Assembly (NCBI GenBank): GCA_036583965.1
Contig: JAZBQD010000034.1
Location: 7,390,540 to 7,454,539 of the forward strand
Source of the DNA: Prunella strophiata
Taxonomy: Eukaryota; Chordata; Aves; Passeriformes; Prunellidae
Direction: 5' to 3'
Length of the DNA stretch: 64,000 bases
The notes beneath the pieces were generated by a model, which was not told the DNA's origin, did not search any database, and saw nothing but the letters and a program-made list of their open reading frames with translations. Position numbers and translations under genes: made by a program. This document shows, in pieces, positions 47,170-57,710 of the stretch. The first letter of the stretch is position 1. Every line of letters starts with the position of its first letter.

Positions 47170-48640
47170 AGGAGAAACTGCCACGCTGTTGCATTTGTGC
47201 TATTCGACGGAAAATTGCCTTAATCAGGGACACTTTGATTCCTAAGCTGGGATGTGAGGAGCTGTAAATCAGTGTAGTCCCCCTGCTTCTCGCAGGACTT
47301 ACAGGATTTGTGTCAGTGCTGGAATTTGCCACTTCGTTACAGAGCTCCTTTAGCAACAGCTACCCTGAGCGAGGCCCCATGGCCAGCGAGCAGAGGTAGC
47401 AATTTTCTCTTCACCGTGGTAAATAGCAAATTCACAGACATTATTTTAATCAGCTCTAAGTGCACAGGAAGGCTCTGTGCAGATAGGTGTGTATTAACAA
47501 GGAGCACACTCATATCACTCTGCTAAGTATTTTTGGGTGGCCGGTCAAGCATAGCTGCCTTTCAAACTGCCTCGGAAGGAGAAATATTAATAAACTCCCT
47601 GCAGCATGCAGATTTGATTGAATTTCTCATGGATCATAGCCCGCCTGCAGCAGGGTGGCATACCTGTCAAGCTAAGACATTGTTCCATAATTGTTCCTGA
47701 TGCATTGTGTGCTAATTACCATTGCTGAAAATAATCTCCAAAGATTATGGCAGGCATCATAAATAACAAGCCAGCGGTTCGACACCGCATTATGACAAGG
47801 CCTCAATCGCTCTTATCTTTTACTGGAGTGGAGCCTATGCATTAGCTTTACTAATGAATCTTTTTCATTTGTACAAGTGATGTTTCCATTTGACAATGAC
47901 ATGAACATAAAGTGGAGGTTAATTTACTCTATTCCGAGAGGTTCATTATTTAACCTGACGTTGAGGACAAAACAATGTAGCCTAATAGATGGCAAATAGA
48001 AATTAGTTGTGATGAATTTTGCCATTTAACACTCTGAGCGGCGGCACACACAGCGAGAGGATGAGTTTGCTTCGGCGGCAAAACCGCTTTATTTCCACGG
48101 TTCTGAAAAAAAAAAAAAAGAAACAACCAAAAAAAGATTCTCCCAGAATCCCCCTGCACCTTGTAAAACACGATGGATTTACACAGACATAAAAACTGCT
48201 GGTAACTAATGGCCCAACGTTGTCATTGTGTCAATTTTTATCAGATTAGTTGGCATTAACACTGTATCACCGATTGCCTTACAAGCCAAGCTGCTGTGAA
48301 TTGGATTGGATTCAGGTAGCTATTAGAATTGCCAATTTAAACACTCGGGGCTTATCTCAGCTTTAAGCCATTGACAAAAAGGTTTGGTCACTTCCCTGAC
48401 ATCTTCTGACATGTGTGCTCAGGGCGGGTGCTCAGCATCCGGTGGCTGCCTGCACTCATCCCTCTAGGCCTTCAAATGTATCTATTCAACATTAATTTAA
48501 CATCATCCAATGTGGTTTGAATCAAGCAAATATTTCCCTTGTTTATTGCACACGCTCATTGTGCTGTTTCGAGGAGGTTTATTAATAGTTTGCAATAAAT
48601 TTGTTAAACAATTTGCAATAAATTATGCAGTCATATTTAT
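47170..48640. promoter_or_regulatory. Large candidate conserved non-coding cluster, about 1.5 kb
   Basis: This is the strongest regulatory candidate in the window. High-complexity sequence runs about 1.5 kb with no transposon and only one A14 run (48105-48118). SOX-like ATTGTT occurs at 47679-47684 and 47690-47695, CATTGTG at 47703-47709, and TAATTA at 47713-47718. Further on come GGTTCGACACCGCATTATGAC, AATCGCTCTTATC, TATTCCGAGAGG, AACCTGACGTTGAGG, GAGCGGCGGC and TTCGGCGGC. Many CpGs survive in AT-rich context. TTTGCAATAAATT is repeated at 48589-48601 and 48612-48624. No open frame is protein-like, so a multi-enhancer block or an ultraconserved element is more likely than an exon. Confidence 0.5.
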
Positions 48641-49769
48641 AGCAGTGACACATTTTAGAGGACAAAAGTTGACCTTTCCCATGCCTCAAAGAGAGAAGGG
48701 GCAGGGTGTATCCATTACAACCCAGCTTTTCATAGGCTCATATCCTGGTTCCTTCAGCTCACACAGAGGATAAAATGTATCTGCTCAAAAGCTCATTTAA
48801 TTTATTTACAAACAAAGGGTCATATTCTGTGGGACGCTGTGAACACTGCTGGGCTGGGTTCCGATGGGCCACAGGAACTGAAACCTGTAGGGTCTCTTCA
48901 GAGGTGTTTGCAGGACAAGGAACCCTTTGGATATGGGGTTTGCTTGTTTTGTTTAGTTTTGGAAGGGTTTTCCTGTTTGGGTTTTGTTGTTTTTTTTTAA
49001 TTCATAGCTTGACAAAAAGCAACATCTTGAGAGGAAACGCTCCAGTTTCAACAATACTGTGTTTTCCAACAACAACAGAAATGTTTCATTAATTACTTCC
49101 AAATCACATCCAATATTTAGTCAGTGAGAGATGTGGTGATGAGTCTGGGGGTTTCTCCAGTTCTCCCCTGACCCCATCTCGCCTCCTGCTCCCAGCTGTT
49201 ACCTGGCTCCCCATCACAGACACCTCCAACCCTTCCCTTCTGGACCACCAAAGAAAGGGAAGTTACAGGGAGGAACACACACAAGTGGAAGGTGCAGCCT
49301 CTCACTGCCACCTCTGGAGGTGGCTCACAGCAAACCTCCCCTCTGCCCTCAGCTCCAGGGTTTACATCCCTCTGTCCTGGGGCCATCCTCCTCCACCCTC
49401 CCCACGCACACACAGCTGGGAATACGGAGCAGAAAGAAAACATAATCCTTACTTTTTCATATATTTCCAAACATCAGTGCAGCTCAGGTTAAGTCTGTCC
49501 TGACAGAGCATCACGGGATCCTCAGCGACCACATGTGGTCAGGAAGCAGTTTTCACACAGAAATGAGAAGTGCCTCTCAGGAGAGAGGCAATTTTTCCTG
49601 TCAGGAGGGATCATTTTCTTGGGGGTGACTCAGAATGTGAAGGCTACCACCCCAAAAGCAGAGCCTGTCCAGGGTGCCAGTGGGATAATGATCTCATTCT
49701 TGGAGAGAGGGAGCACGGTGGTGAGAGAGAAAAAGCATCATTCTAGGAGCAACCTGGGCAGCAGTTAGA
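48641..49769. other. No gene recognised
   Basis: Filler. Frames at 48775-49092 (plus) and 49117-49470 (minus) run over T-rich and GC-rich low-complexity sequence and resemble no protein. TCAGGAAGC/GAGAGAGG words are frequent but not tandem. Confidence 0.5.
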
Positions 49770-49990
49770 CTATGCCTCGTTTTTACAGCATATTATTACA
49801 GCATTACATTCATAGTCAAGGGTCAGCTGCCATTTCCTGGGGTTTATAACTTGCCTGTTTTAATTAACATCAGGCTCAAACTTGGTAGGGAGGCGGGGTC
49901 AGCCCAGATGTTAATGTTATTCCAAAAGTGCCTTATATCAGTGGTGTTATTTGAAATATATTAAACAGGGAACATCTAGAGATGTGCCAT
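49770..49990. promoter_or_regulatory. Candidate conserved non-coding element
   Basis: CTCGTTTTTACAGCATATTATTACAGCATTAC carries two ATTACAGCAT-type words in tandem, followed by TTTTAATTAACATC, GATGTTAATGTTATTCC and GAAATATATTAAAC. The block is repeat-free and changes sharply to filler on both sides. Confidence 0.4.
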
Positions 49991-51100
49991 TCCCAGGGCT
50001 GTAGTTTATATAAGGTAAAAAGACCAGGCTTTATTTTGGAAGAGCACAATTTGGGACAGACCTTGTGCCTCTATGAACAGCTCACTCCTGAGAGACAGGA
50101 GGAGTTTGTTCTCTGCTGTCCACGGGAGCTCCTCTGGACAGGATCAGCCAGGAAGGGGAACAAGCACCCCAAGTGTCCTGTCCAGACTGGTCTGGGATCT
50201 CAGCAGGGCTGATATCAGCTCAGATGCAGTGCTTTGTGAACTCAGCAGCACACTTTCACTCACAAGGAGAAATGGTTTCTCAGTGTTATTGTGCCCAAGG
50301 AGCTTTGCCCCACAAAAGCCCCCACACGCCTTCATCTGGGTTTTCCACTGTCCCCTTCCCCCACTACCCTGTGTAGTGAAGAGCTGGCTGTTCAGACAGG
50401 GCAATAATGCTTTAAAGAGTTGCCTTAAATATGTGTTCTCCAGTTGCCAGGATGGTTTTGCTGGTACTGAGGGTGCAGTAGCACACTGATGCAGCTCCAG
50501 CACAGTGCTCACTGACACGTGAGCAGTATTTGCTCACAGACCCAGGGCTGTTGGCTCCTTGTGCAGGGGATCAAGGCTGAACACACAAAGTTCTGTGCTC
50601 ATGGCACCAACATTTCCAATTGAGGCACCAGGACTTGGCACCACCTTTTTAGAAATCCCTCTAATAGCTGATGATTCAACTGGTTGCTGGTGAAAGAAGG
50701 GGTTGTCTTGACTATTCTGGTTGTAGGTGGCTGTGGGCAGTGCTGAAGCCCTTTCTCTTGAGTTAGAGCCTGCAGGGATCCTACCTTAACTCTGAATGCC
50801 AGCTCTGTTGTGCACATCAACAATTTCCTGTTGGTTTAACCCAGATTTCTGAGCTCTCCAAGTCCATGTTGCACTCTAAAGCTTCACCTGAGTCAGGCTG
50901 ACTTATAATCTCTCTGTTTCTCCATGCACTGGCCTGTGAACTCAAAAGCTCTTGTAGCTTTATGAACAATTTCAGCCTTCTCACTAAAAATGTCACTCCC
51001 CATATCAGCACAATCTTGCTTAACCAGCCCCTACCCCTGGATCACACCTCACTTGTTCATCTATGAGGATCCATCTTTAAGACAGGAGCTGGTGCTCTCC
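49991..51100. other. No gene recognised
   Basis: CAG/CTG-rich filler. The 138-codon plus frame at 50073-50489 is matched by a 124-codon antisense frame over the same bases, typical of stop-poor GC-moderate sequence and not of a gene. Confidence 0.5.
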
Positions 51101-51103
51101 TCA

Positions 51104-51204
51104 TGTTACAGACACAGAGCTAAGTGTGAAGGGGTACAGGACTTGCCTGAGATGATGCTGGGAAGCTTTGGCAGAAGTGGAAACTGAACACAAGACTGAT
51201 AATT
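51104..51204 (-). repeat. MIR-like SINE remnant
   Basis: Read on the plus strand this follows a reverse-complemented MIR: TGTTACAGACACAGAGCTAAG (51104-51124), GGACTTGCCTGAGATGATGC (51139-51158, compare 'gacttgcccaaggtcac'), then GGCAGAAGTGGAAACTGAAC (51170-51189, compare 'ggcagagctgggatttgaac'). Order and spacing agree over about 100 bp. Divergence is high, as expected for a repeat older than birds. Confidence 0.6.
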
Positions 51205-54200
51205 TCTTGGGCTCTGAATAACTGGCCACCCTTCCTCAAAGTATAGGCTCTTCCTAAGGATTGATACTTTCTGCTTTTGGCTGTGGAGGGGGTGTGGAGG
51301 AAGCAGCTCACAAAATAGCCCTGGCTTGCATGCTGCCTGTCACAACTAACAAGAAAGAAAATCAGATTTTTAGCCTGTGGGGACTATTCCCAAAGGGCAT
51401 AGAAATTATAACTAAGAGAAGGAAATCTATTTCCAGTCGGCTTAAAATTATTCTGCAAAGGGTTATCTCTCTGTTAGGACAAAAACTTAGAAATCCATAC
51501 ATCAAAGAGGACTAAAAAGTGCTTGTTAGTTGCCAGTTGCATGAAGCTTTGAGCTGGGCTGCCCCATCCCCAGCCTCCTTCCTTTTCTGCATAAATTAAG
51601 AGAGAAGTGTCATATCATCAGTCTTGCTACATTTGAATGCCCAGGACTGCACGTTTAGGGACGTAGCTGGTACAATAGCTTTTTCCTTTGTGGTAAAGCT
51701 ACCAGAAGTGCCCCAGGCAAAAAGTGACATTTCTCCAATGCTAACAGAGAAAAATGCTAACAAGCTAATTTTGCCTGTTTTGCTTTAATTTTGATTAGGG
51801 ACCCACTGGCTACAGGTAAAATCTTCGGTGTGATGGAGCTGCAAGTGTGCTGGTTGCTTTGCCTTCACTCATTAGTGAACAGCAGGAGCAAATGCAGTGG
51901 CTAAGCTGATTACAGCTCTTGGCTCCTTTCACAGGCAAGTGGTGAATTCCTGAGGACCACATTCCACCTAGGTGTTATATCCCCTGGTGTCCCACACTGC
52001 AGCCCCACACCCCGAGATCATGGCTAGAGCATCCCACTGGTTTGGGGCTGAGGGCTGTGATTGTTTTGTTTGGGTTTGGGGTTTTTTTCTCACGCAGAAA
52101 CTTGATAACTTCACCAACTCTTTCCTGGATGCCTTTTTATTGTGTTTACCTTCAGAAAAAGCAACATTTGATCATGTGTTGAGAAGCTGCGTGTTGCCTT
52201 GTAAACTCAGAAATTATTTTCAGGTGTATTCTGTGGGCATTTTTTTCTCTCAGAAAATTAAGAGGCCTCTGTAGCAAATACCCAGATATAAGGTATTTAT
52301 GGAGTCCTCCTCATTTTTTTCCTTGGAAACACGAAAGCCCCTTCTGCCTGCTCACATTGGTGGAACTGAAGCAGTGATTTAAAAAGGAATTGCATGTCTG
52401 TAGCACAGCACATCAGACAGATGAGGGCACATTTACCAAAGGAGGAGAGGGACATCACTGAGCCTGCTCCCACCACCTGCAGGCATTGCTGAATGTGACA
52501 GTGCTAGTGAGATTTTCCTCTATTTTCCTTTAGTCCATTTTCCAAAGGGCCACAGCTCCCTAACAGAGGGAGAATGTGGAAGGGCAGTGGATGTTTCTGT
52601 AAGCCAGAAGTAAAGGTGGAAACAAGGAGCATTGGTAGCATATGTATCATAAAACTGTCTGAAAAGGAATGCAGCTTTGTATTTGCTGTTCCTGGAGGTG
52701 AAAATATTGCACGTAGAAGGAAGAAATCTCAACACATGGAAACATCTGCTGCAAAGAGGCACTGGAGAAACAGCTTTGTACTAATGTGGGAGGTGCATCA
52801 GCCCCCAGGGCAGCAGCCCTGCACACAGAACTGACACCAGAGTCCCTGTGGCCACCCCTTACCTTGGGACTCATGGCATAAGTCTGCAAAACACTTGGAT
52901 GCCAGGAGAAGGGTTATCCCTTGGGCAAAATTAACTGGCTGCCAGAGCAGTGCAAACACAGGGAGGCTTGGATGGGCTTTTAGTCCAAAACTGGCCTCAC
53001 CAAGCTGTGGCCTTGTCTTGCCACTCAAATCTGTTTCATCCTTTTCCTTCCATCCTATTCCTTCTCATCTTCACTCTCAGGATCTGAGATGCATCACAAA
53101 CCTGCATCCCATAAGAGGAGAGAACTGTGGGTTTTCTGAGCCCAAAAAAAGCTGTGACTTTTTTGTTTAATGTCAGGGGTTATTTTCTAGCTGGCAAAAT
53201 TTATAAGCTGTTCCCAAGATCCGGGGATGCAGATTCAATAAAGGCAGACAAAAGATTTGAGGTTATGGTCTTCAGAGGGGAGCCTCTTTTGTTTGGTTGG
53301 TTTGTTTTTACTCAAAGGGCATTTTTAATTTGTTCCTCAGTTAGCTGTTTCCAAATATATTTGTCTTTGCCATCTTCCTCTTTCCCTGCCTCTCTGGTTC
53401 TGATTTTAGCAACCATTAGTAAATACATCACCAATGGGATCTCCTCTCTAGGATTTATGTTTGGAGTTAAAAATTAATTTCATCCCAGAAAAGAGGATGA
53501 AGGGGAAAAGTGCAAGAAAAGGAGAAAAATATAATAAAATAATAAGTAATAGAGAAATCACAGAGATAGTTGGATGAGATTGAAGAGTATCCTTAATTTA
53601 TTGGGAGAGCCCTGATGCCATAGACTGACTTTGAGTCACAGTGTTCAAAAACTTGTTGTTCTCAATTTGTAATTGAAATATAGAGAGGATTTAAAAATTA
53701 AAACCCATATTAGACTGACTAGTAAAACTATATTCCAGCATGACACAAAAATTGCATATGAATGAAATTCTTGATGTTTGCCAGAAGCAATGGCTGCTCA
53801 CACAAACTACTGGGACATCCTGTAATTGTCTGGTGAAATTCAACCCCAAATTGCCAGAGCTCTGTGCAGACAGGCTGGCATGTGTTTAAATTTGCCTCCT
53901 AGCAGTATAGTTTGTATTAGCACTTCCCAGGCACACATGAACATTAACTTACATGGTTCAAGGAAGTTTAAATAGGTAAAAATTCAGGCAAACCAGCTCA
54001 GGTGTTGTATGTGACAAGGGCTGGAGGCTGGATGAGGAGGCCACTGCTCCCCATCACCTCCAACCTCCTTCTTTTCTCCCTCTTGTAGGTATGGCAGCTG
54101 GATCATCTGCATGGCCACGTCCTGGTGAAGCCATTCCTTAAGTAAATGCACTTTAGTATATGTATTTATCCATTATTTCAGTGTATTTACTTAGTATTAA

Positions 54201-54479
54201 CATAGTAAACGAGCCTTTACTAAGTTAGTTCACTTAGGCAAAACCAGCTCTAAGGATCCCCCATACCAAAAGCTGAATATTACACAGGGAAAGAGCCAGA
54301 TCTGGAGATGCAGGAGATGGCAACGTGCTCAGCCAGCAAAACTGCAGCCAGAAGAGACTATGTGACCACAGCTTTCTGCCCTGGGGCAGTAAGAGCTTGT
54401 CCTTGCCCAAACTCCTGATTTTCCTTGCCCAAACTCCTTCTTTCCATCAATATAAGTGAATGCTGAAAAGCTATAAACT
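51205..54479. other. No gene; small duplications and AT-rich patches
   Basis: At 54401-54438 the 16-mer CCTTGCCCAAACTCCT occurs twice with a 22-bp period. ACTTAGTA (54189-54196) and TACTAAGT (54218-54225) form a loose inverted repeat in an AT-rich patch (54135-54240). AT-rich sequence at 53480-53760 and 51590-51690 is repeat-free and could hold weak elements. The 116-codon frame at 53127-53477 is unrecognised. Confidence 0.5.
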
Positions 54480-55150
54480 TTCCATCCAGTCATTTCCAAT
54501 TTATTGCATCAGGAGGGAATAAACATCATACATTTTCTACATTAGATCTACCCTGAGCTGAGCAGGATTTATTTTATTTAGACCACACATTGTGTGGTGT
54601 ATTTATAAAGCAGAGTGCTCTGAAACAGAGTTCTGCTCGGGGAGGTCTCAGCTGAGCCATTTATTGAACACACTTTGGCGAGCTGGTGAACGTCACTCAA
54701 ATCTGGAAGTGGCCACAAGATGCTGGTCAAGAGGATGGAAAATGGGGTAGGAAAGCTGGGGCAGAGTGGGCAGGAGCCTGGAAGTGCTGTTTAACTCTGA
54801 ACTGTCCTGCAAATTGTAGGACAGCATCTTCCCAGCATCCCCCTGGCACGCCATGAGTCACTGCTGAGGCTCCACACTGAGTTATCGCCATTTAGAGTGG
54901 CATTTCCTTTCAGACTGCACAAAGCAAAGGAGCCATATTAGTAAATTTATTGAGTATTTCATTAGATCAATATGGAGTATGATTTAGGAGCCTCTGCCCA
55001 GGCTCTTTAAATCTATTTAATCAAACCAATTAATAAAAAAAATCTAGAAAGTTGAAACATATCCTGTAAGGTGCATCATAAATATACTCCCTTACTTAGG
55101 CTTTTGATCTCAGCCAGGTAATTAACGGCTTTGGTTAAGTTCAAGTCATT
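54480..55150. promoter_or_regulatory. Candidate conserved non-coding pair with a RUNX-like palindrome
   Basis: Two AT-rich, repeat-free parts (54480-54720 and 54840-55150) are joined by short filler. The first holds ACCACACATTGTGTGGT (54582-54598), a palindrome made of two inverted RUNX-type cores, and GAACGTCACTC (CRE-like). The second has ATGAGTCACTGC (AP-1-like), GTTATCGCC, AAAGCAAAGG, ATTAGATCAATATGG, TTTAATCAAACCAATTAATAAA, CTTTTGATCTC (TCF-like) and GGTAATTAACGGC. This is a rich mix of enhancer-type motifs. Confidence 0.45.
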
Positions 55151-56249
55151 CCCTCATGGCTGCTCGTGGTCATAAAGCCCTGGGGCTATGCACAGCTCAT
55201 GGATTTATTATGTTTTTTTCCAGTTGCAAAAGCTTTTCTAGCTCATGTTTCCTTTTTCCCTCCCCTCCTTTAATTCCAGCGATGTCGACTTCTGTGGCTC
55301 CACATCCCAGTTACAACTGCAGTGCTTTGTGCAACAACAGGATGGAAAGCAGGGCCCTTTTGTCTTCTTCCAGATTTTGGGAGACCTTTAATGCAACTGA
55401 AGCCTGGATATCCCAACAGTTTTGTTGGGACAATTCTCCTCAGTGAGGCATCAGCTTCACTTCAGGAGAGATGAGACAAACCCAGCAGGACAAGGACCTT
55501 CTTCTCCCTTCCATATCCAAAAGCAATGAGGTGGGAATATATTTCTCTGTGGAGTAAAGAGGCTCAATTCTTCAGCTAGAAATCTCTCGGCTGTTTAGAC
55601 AAGAATGGAGGAAACTGGAGGGAGACAAGAATTGTGTCCATCACAGCAGGGATGCATAATAAGCTGAAGAGAGAGGGAGATTGTGAACACATTTCTTCCC
55701 AGAGTCTTTAAAGTCAAGATAGCAGCTTTATCTTGCTTTACAATCAAGGAAATCCGGGCTCTGGGGGAGAGAGACAAGGGACAGATGAATGGGTTTCCTC
55801 TAAGCACATGTAATATATATCAGAGTCTGAAGAACATTGGTCATAACTCTTAGACAGTGCCCCAGAACAAAATAAATAATGAGGAGTGCTGGGCTCACCT
55901 CAGGGGCTGAGGAACAGGAGAGCTGGATTCACTGCAGACAGGGAATTCCTCTCTTCTTTCTGCTTGCAGTAGGCATCTGGTTTTACCTGAACAGTTATGG
56001 AAGGTAAGGAAAAAAATAACAAAACAACTGACCCACTTTTTTAACACAACTCCCTAGAAGAACAACAGGTATCTGAACATCACAGGAAATATCCTGATGT
56101 ATTCCAAGTGATGAAAAGTCTGACATAAAATGCCAGAGGTCCTCTTTCTACTGGGGATCAGGTTTGTTTGATGAAACAGTCTAAGAGAAGTATGGAGCAC
56201 TGTGGGAGAAGTTTATTTTCTCTGTGTGCTTAGTTTCAACAAGGACTGG
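55151..56249. other. No gene recognised
   Basis: The plus frame at 55156-55446 (96 codons) is Ser/Cys/Phe-rich over pyrimidine-rich sequence and matches no family. The rest is ordinary filler without recognisable repeats. Confidence 0.5.
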
Positions 56250-56660
56250 TGTGACAGGAATAAAACTGCTGTGCAGCAGGGAGAGGGAGATGTCCACTGG
56301 TTACCCAGCTCTACCAGAAGCTCCAGGATGAGTCAGTCTGACTTTTGACTGCATAAGTAGGAGTCCACAGATGGACCAAACCCTTAACATGAATCCTATA
56401 AAAGGGCACAGGTCATAGCCTTGGTTTAGTTTACAGTTTAGGCTCTCCACTGCATGAGCATCCATGTGGCAGTGAAAGGAGCAGAGAGGACCATCCCTTC
56501 CTGAGATCCTTTACAAGCACAAAGACCCAATCACAAATGCTTTGAAGAAAGCAAAATTCCTTCCATCAACCCCTAGCTGGCCTTGGATCCAGCCATGGGC
56601 TCACACCTGAATGATTCACTGGTGAGGGGTTTTTGGCTACAGCAAAGATGAAAGAAGATG
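56250..56660 (+). mobile_element. Possible second LTR-like block with TATA box
   Basis: TATAAAAG (56397-56404) sits in a U3/R-like layout: TGTGACAGGAATAAAAC upstream (56250-56266), and after the TATA a stretch with CTCCACTGCATGAGCATCC (56444-56462) that recalls avian ERV LTRs as I remember them. There is no polyadenylation signal in the expected place, no internal retroviral sequence and no target-site duplication seen. It might equally be a TATA-type promoter or chance. Confidence 0.3.
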
Positions 56661-57419
56661 CAGCTCTCAGAGCAGGTTGGGGCCCATGCTGATCACACCC
56701 TTCTATTTTATTTTCAAGAAGCCATGGGCCAGACAGAGTCCATTTACTCTAATATCTACTCAGCCCTCCTGGAATCAGAGCAAAGGCATTATCAAATATG
56801 TCTTACTACCAGAGGGTTTCTAAAGTGGCCAGGCCCCAGAATGGGGCTCTTCTCTGCTAACCCCCTCTGCTTTCCCAGGCTTTGGGGTGGCTGTGGTCAC
56901 TGGGCTTCAGATGAGCTGCCACCAGTGAGGTCCCATTCTCACTCAAACCATGATCAGCTACTGGGAGGGGGAGGAGGTAAAGGGACTTCAGAAAGCAGGA
57001 AAACAAATCCATAGCTAGTAAATTATATATAGCTCTTATCCCACAATTAGTTTGTAATTCTGAAGGACTGCAGACAGTCAGACTCCTCTGTAATAATCCC
57101 TGAGATCAGATTCACATTGAATTGAAGGACTTTGAAGAAAGATAGGCAACAAAAATTAGGCCAGGATCTATACCAGTTTACACTAGTAAAAGCTCTGTCC
57201 CTAGAAGGGGTTTTAGCAAAAAATGTGAGGCCTTTCCTTCAGTTAGTTTTTTATTTGCATAAATTCTCTTCCCCCTTGGATGTTTTCTCTGTCTTAAACC
57301 CAGATTCTTCTTCATTACTACTTCAGTGTTGGCCATAGTGGAGTTACTCCTAATTTACACTGTCAGAAAACAGACAATCACTGTGGGAGAAAAGATACAT
57401 ATTTCCAGTCTGGATAATA
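56661..57419. other. No gene recognised
   Basis: The 118-codon plus frame at 56658-57014 runs through Ser/Gly-rich filler and shows no domain. AT-rich sequence from 57010 leads into the candidate element that follows. Confidence 0.5.
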
Positions 57420-57710
57420 AAAATAGACATTGAAAACAATGTGTGTTTTATATATCACATCATATATATGTGTGTATATAACATTGCAAAATAGGTGGTA
57501 GTTGAATTTATCCATTCATCATAAATATTGATTACTTGCGTAGTAAGTGATAAATCAAAATGCAGTAATCACTAAATCAAAGATTTATATGAGTAAAGAG
57601 CAGCAAAGCAATTAATCAGTTCCCTGTACAGCCAATGATTAATTAGGTTCCAGTCTGAAAGTATAGAGGCTGGTTTACAATTAAGACTATTACAGATAGG
57701 CTTTATATAT
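57420..57710. promoter_or_regulatory. Candidate conserved non-coding element
   Basis: After a TATATG-rich start (57449-57481) come CATCATAAATATTGATTACTTGCG, GTAAGTGATAAATC, GCAGTAATCACTAAATC, AGCAATTAATCAG and CAATGATTAATTAGG. At least seven TAAT/ATTA cores and three GATTA/TAATC words lie in 180 bp. No frame crosses it. A homeodomain-rich enhancer is the simplest reading. Confidence 0.42.

Noticed and set aside
54189..54225. ACTTAGTA/TACTAAGT inverted repeat as a transposon terminus
   Set aside because: The arms are only 8 bp, the spacer 21 bp, and there is no flanking target duplication.
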